From Camarhynchus parvulus (Eukaryota; Chordata; Aves; Passeriformes; Thraupidae), in NCBI RefSeq assembly GCF_901933205.1, contig NC_044585.1, positions 7,874,001 through 7,938,000 of the forward strand: a DNA stretch of 64,000 bases. Reading direction: 5' to 3'. The position numbers were made by a program, and so were the translations under genes. Positions 59,101 to 64,000 of the stretch are shown piece after piece. Every line of letters begins with the position of its first letter. Positions within the stretch are counted from its first letter, which is position 1. Below the pieces are notes generated by a model, which saw nothing but the letters and a program-made list of their open reading frames with translations, had not been told where the DNA came from and made no database searches.

Positions 59101-62100
59101 AAGTTCAGAGCCTTCCCTAAAAATCCCTGACACTCATTGCCCTTCTGTCTTAACAGTGACATGTGGTGGCAGCAGGGTGGAACAGAGGCAGTGTCACCTT
59201 CTCCTGCAGACATGTGAACATCTCAGAGGGTCTCAGTGCCTCTCCTATCCCTGCACTGGCTCTCTGGGGGTTTTGTTGACTCTCAACCCCACAGAGTTGG
59301 GCACAGGCCAGGCTGAGGGTGGAGAGAGGCATGTCGGTAAAAGGAAATGCCCTTTACAAGTTAAAGATAGGGGTTTTTGTGTTTTACAGCACATGGCACT
59401 AAAAATTCTTGTTCTATTGATATTATTACAACAAATTATCCTCTCTGTCCTTTTTTTTTTTGGGTGATGCTGTTCTCTTAATAATCTCCTGCATTTTATG
59501 CATGTGCACACACATGCAAACCACTGCAAGTGCTTTTGTTGAAATCCTACCAGCTAAAAAGTGTGAGTTGCTGTTGGGTGCAACTTGGGTTTTTTGTATC
59601 TCAATATGATTTGTAGAGGTCATTCTGAAAGACCTGTATTTGCCCAAAAAGACTGGAAATTGTTTTGAATTGATCTGTAGAGAATTGATTGCTTGCAAAA
59701 CGTTTGCAGGAAGGATTGGGTGGCAGGCTATGTGCAGGCAGCAAAGGGAAAAGATTAATTCCTCAGAAAGGAGAGGATGCAGCACCAAAGGAACAAAACA
59801 AAGGATGTTGAGGGAGAGGTAGGTGGCAGAAGGGTAGAGAAATTCATGTGTGGATACCCTACAAGAAATATTCTGAAGCATCTTCTGTGCTTCAGGGTTG
59901 CAGCCACTCTATATGCCTGGAAAATAAGGGATGTTGGGGTGCAGATGTAAAAAAGAATGCTGGAGATGGAGCCAAGGATGCTGCTATTTGTCTTCAGTGA
60001 TTCATACATATTCTTGAGCTGAGGAGTTAGAAGGGTTAACCACTCTGTGTATTAAGGCTACAAAAAGCTTTTCAACCAGGAACATAAATTACTGAAGCTG
60101 CTATTCACAAAGACACATATGAGACATAAAACAACTGCCACAGCTTTTCACATGTCTTATTGTACTTCATCTCATGGTGATGACTGGAGTGCTCTGGGAC
60201 TACTTTTCAAAGTATTCTCCTTTGTATCTCAAGAATGCACAATGGCTCAGCCTTGACATCCATCTTCATATGTAAGGAGACTGATAGGTCACCAGTGACA
60301 CAGCTGCAAACATGTTGTCAAGCATCTTCTGATTGCTTCCAAACAAGTGTTCTTGTCCTGCGTGACAGACAGCATCTAGATGTTCCCTTCCTGATTATCT
60401 TACTGGATTTTTATTTACTCTGAATTATGGCAAAAAGAATCACTATACACTTTTTTTCTCCTTTGTGATTTGCAGGGAGTCAGTGTTTCCAGCAACTGCT
60501 GGATTCCCTCATTCCCAGCAGGGCCCTACTCTGAAGTGAATATGCAGAAATCACAGTCCTAGAGAGCTGCTGAGGCCCAGCTCTGGAGGGATAATACTCA
60601 ACAAATCAGATATTCATGCACTTCTGTCCTCTCTGTTTAGAAGCAGCCACGGTCTTTACCAAGTTGAACTGAACAAACAAGGAATTAACCTTGCTGGACC
60701 AGGATTTTTTGTTCCCTTCCCAGTTGCTATCTAGCCAGAGCGATCACCAGCTTGCCATCCTTCTGCATGTCCTGCATTTATAGTTGGGAAGTTGCAAAGC
60801 TGGTGTGTGTGTGCAAAACTGCTGACCATCGAGCTGAGATCTGCTGGAAAATGAGTTCTGGGAAACCTTATGCTAAGAAGAAAATATCTTAGTGACTTTA
60901 ATATTTATCACTCAGCTAAAGAGCTCATAGCTCCCCTCATGCCTCTGAGCTGAAAAGAAGCCCAGTCTCCTGTAGAAAGTGAAGTTAAAAGGCAGGGTAG
61001 GGCTCCTGTTTGTGCTGTGCAGACAGTTCTGTCTGCTTGGGTTTGTATCAACAGACACAAATTGTTGACTTCACCTCTGGGTGTTTATCTCCTCTGTGCA
61101 GGCTGTGTTTGCTCTTGTTGCCTGGGAGGGCTGACAAGAGCAGGATCTGGAGCAGGTTGGCTCTGGTGCCCTGGCTGGGCCGGGATGGGGCAGGGAAGGG
61201 CTCTGGGGGTGCCCAGCTGGGTCAGACCCAGACCTGCAGTGCTGGGCCTTAAGCAGGGCAACACTTGTGTGTAAATATTTGCTTTCTCAGACCAGGAGCT
61301 CTGCAAGAAACAGGTCTCGGAGCACATTGAGACATCCAGCCCTTGCAGCTCTGAGGCTGGTTGGGTTCAGCAATGCCCAGTTGTGCTTGTACTGATATTA
61401 AATATAAGCAGTCGGGTTTTGCCAGCCTCACCCCTCAGGCTAGCTCTGTTTTTAACAGCTCTGCAGTGAACTGTCCTTCCCCCACACCTTTTTTTTTTTT
61501 TTCCTTACCATAAAGTAAATCAAAACTGGGGTTAGCCACAGTTAAGTGACCATGAAATGCTCAGAGCTAATCCTAAGGCCCTGGTCCTTTCAGGCATTAG
61601 CCCTGCTGTGACTCTGCAGCAATCTCCTCTAGCTCTGCAGTTTTCAAAATTACCTCACTCATGTCCAAACCCAGGATCAGAAGAGGTGCATTCACCCCCC
61701 CATCAGTTCCTTCAGACAACTTCTGTGTATCTGCACAAACCAGGAACAAATCTCCCTCTTCCACCGTTTTCCCCAGGTTTTCCTTTCTCTGAAGTGAAGT
61801 ACGGTAACACCTGCTGGCACAGATACACATCCAACATTTTGAGTCCCTGGATGCAGCAGTGAGCAGCCAGCTTCCCCAGCGCCAGTGCTTGGATTCAGAA
61901 CCTAGCGTGGAGCATGGACAGATGACCTCTCCCTGCAGAATAAGCTTTTTATCTTTCCTATATTATTTCCTGTCTTATGTGCTGATATGGCTCAGGCACA
62001 AACTGAACTCCTAAATGCTGACACATTGCAAGGGTCAGTATGAAATCTGTGTTTGTCCTCATCCTGGAGAGATAAGCTACTTGTTCACATTGGTAACATA

Positions 62101-64000
62101 TCTGCTTCTACAATTTTGGGTGGCAGAGCTGATTTTGTGGGTTTCTGCTCAGAGAGACCCAGTTTCCAGCAGATTCACCATGCCCTGCAATGCTCAGTGG
62201 TGAATTCTGCCTCTGTTTCTCCCAGTGTCTGATGACACAGTAAGTCTGAAACAATGACTCAAAGCTCACAGAGTTTTCACTGTGGTGTTTGAGGATGAAA
62301 ACCCTTGGGGGATGTTTTTGTCTTTCTTTCACTCAAGTGCAGAACCGAAGGATACAAAAAATGTATAAAATGTTGTTCTAGCTCTTGTTTGGAGTTTTGT
62401 GCTGCTGTCTGGGAGGAATTTCAAGCTGAGTGAGGTTGAGATGGGGCAGGACAGTGCTGGTGTGGCATAGAGAAGGCTTTTTCACTTCCACAGTCAGCTG
62501 CTCCCTGTCTGCAGGGGTGGCTGGTTCTCCAGGAGGATGATGAGGGATCACTGTGAGGAGCTTCTAAGGCTGCTGAGTTAATGATCACATAGTTGTAAAA
62601 GCCAGGGAGCATTTCCACCATGCTGAGCACTGAGCTGAGGTGGCTTTTGGAACAGGCTCAGCTGGTAGTATGAGAACATGATGAAAATAAACAAGGTATT
62701 GTGTGGAGATTTGGTTAGGGAGTTGAAAGTCAATTCACCCACAATTCATCTGCTGCATTTGTGACAGGGGAATAAAATAAAATATCTTGAGAAAGAGCTT
62801 GGGGTCATTTTTTTTTTCTGGGCTAAAGAGACTAAATCAGAAGACTACACCTTTCATGGAAGGCAGTCAAGCTCTTTTTCATCAAACATTTGGATGTCAA
62901 CATGAGCAGCTTGAGCCTATGTAAGATTATAGACTTTTTCACGTGTCAGTCAAAATATCCTGGGGAGAAAAATGTCACATTCTTCCTCTGTGTTACTGGC
63001 ACTCATGTTTTGTAAAACACATAGCTTTTTATTTAAAATAGATCTGCAGATATAAAAGCTGAACAGAAAATATCAGGAAGTTGGCTGGTCTCTAGAAGAG
63101 ATGCCTGCTGAGAATGTAAAATTAATTTGCTGCATGTGAAAAATGCTGGCAGTGGGGACAGATGACAGGGAAGGTGTCTGAAAGAGAACAGCATGGGTAT
63201 GTCTCCTCTCCTTGCAAAGCAAAATAGTCCAGTTCTGTTCACAAAGGACTGTTTTTGAGGTAAGCTGGTAACCTGATCTTTGTTCCTTTCAGACTCGTTT
63301 GCTCCTTTGCTGGTCTCTCTCTTCCAGCACAAAACATTTGTGTGTATCTTACATAAAGACAGAGTTTTTGGTGTTTGTGAGTGCCAGGTGCCTCCCTCAG
63401 CTGAGGAATGATACTGCTGGTCTCTCTAAGGTGCTCAGGGCCTCTAGGTGATGCGTTTGTCTGTGTTTCCCCCACAGAAGAACCCTTCTGACTTGGTTCA
63501 GAGATCCATCTTAACAGAAGCAGAAAAAAATAGGCTGTTCTTAGAGTGCATTACTTATTCCTTCAATTAAATAGAAGCATCAGCTTTTTTCCATATGTCA
63601 GTAAATTGCATAAGGTGTTGAGGAGCACAGCAGAACCAGCACTGACCTCTCCTCTCAGCTCTGCCTGTGACATCTCTAATGTCTTGTTCCTCCTGCACCC
63701 AACTGCATTTGCCTCTGCTGGTGCAGGATCTCTTTCAGGACATGGTTTGACTGTTTGGCTCCATGATATTTGGTGTAAGAGGATAAAGATGTGTCTGTAT
63801 CTCTCTGGTGCTCAGCTGAATTTCACTTCAGGGTTTTGCAGCAGGCCTGTGATTTTCCTGGTCTGCACCAGACTGACACACAGAAAATGTGGAGAGAGAT
63901 GGGTGCTTAATTGCCAATTTGAGACAAGAACGGGTAAGGGAAAGTACATCCCTGTTTTGTTTTCAGAGGATTTGAGGTGCATGCTTCAACCTAGCTCCAC
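56143..64000. other. Unique non-coding DNA, no gene seen
   Basis: The last 7.9 kb has no recognised gene, RNA gene or preserved transposable element. Short T-runs occur at 59450-59461 and 61489-61502. 56280-56420 is repeat-free with several CpGs and AATTAA cores and may be a conserved element. Open frames at 58884-59881 and 61010-61327 lie on both strands without splice support. Confidence 0.58.

Noticed and set aside
60170..60195. Possible third copy of the 27.7/28.35 kb element (GTGATGACTGGAG)
   Set aside because: Only about 13-19 bases match and the rest of the element is absent, so chance is likely.
1..64000. CRISPR arrays, operons, tRNA or rRNA genes, internal retroviral genes
   Set aside because: None found. 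The tandem repeats lack CRISPR repeat-spacer structure, the tRNA-like boxes belong to a SINE fragment, and the LTRs stand alone without gag, pol or env sequence.

Overview
The window looks like nuclear DNA of a bird, most likely a songbird (passerine). It has CR1 LINE tails, mammal-wide interspersed repeat (MIR/CORE-SINE) fragments, and solo LTRs resembling endogenous-retrovirus families common in passerine genomes. The base composition is that of vertebrate intergenic or intronic DNA. There is no operon-like gene packing, no tRNA or rRNA gene and no CRISPR array. The species and the LTR families are judged from memory of sequence patterns, not from a database search.

I see no complete protein-coding gene in the 64 kb. 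Open frames of 60-200 codons are scattered evenly on both strands and behave as chance frames. The longest, 359 codons at 15284-16363, is an artefact of a triplet repeat followed by a stop-free minisatellite. The one stretch that reads like real protein is a single candidate exon at about 51928-52117 (+), of unknown identity and with a weak donor site. A second, much weaker suggestion is a TATA box followed by a perfect splice donor at 10152-10318.

Layout. 1-11500: three solo LTRs (about 738-1220, 5678-6289, 10654-10981), two old CR1 tails and a small CpG cluster near 8.5 kb. 11500-22490: mostly unique sequence, interrupted at 15398-16400 by a compact block made of a (CCT)n tract, a G-quadruplex candidate, a roughly 20-copy minisatellite and a CpG-rich patch with a CTCF-like site. 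22492-23930: a nested tandem duplication followed by a fourth solo LTR. 24-35 kb: AT-rich unique sequence with a duplicated element of about 90 bp (27697 and 28346) and homeodomain-type palindromes. 35-50 kb: several MIR fragments, a perfect 19-bp hairpin at 40431-40472 and a four-copy 48-bp minisatellite at 48431-48622. 50-64 kb: a well preserved CR1 tail, a MIR, the candidate exon and an exact SOX-OCT composite motif at 54312-54325.

No set of genes works together here. The plausible functions are cis-regulatory (gene desert or large intron), and those are inferences that need cross-species alignment or chromatin data. I found no convincing undescribed coding system.
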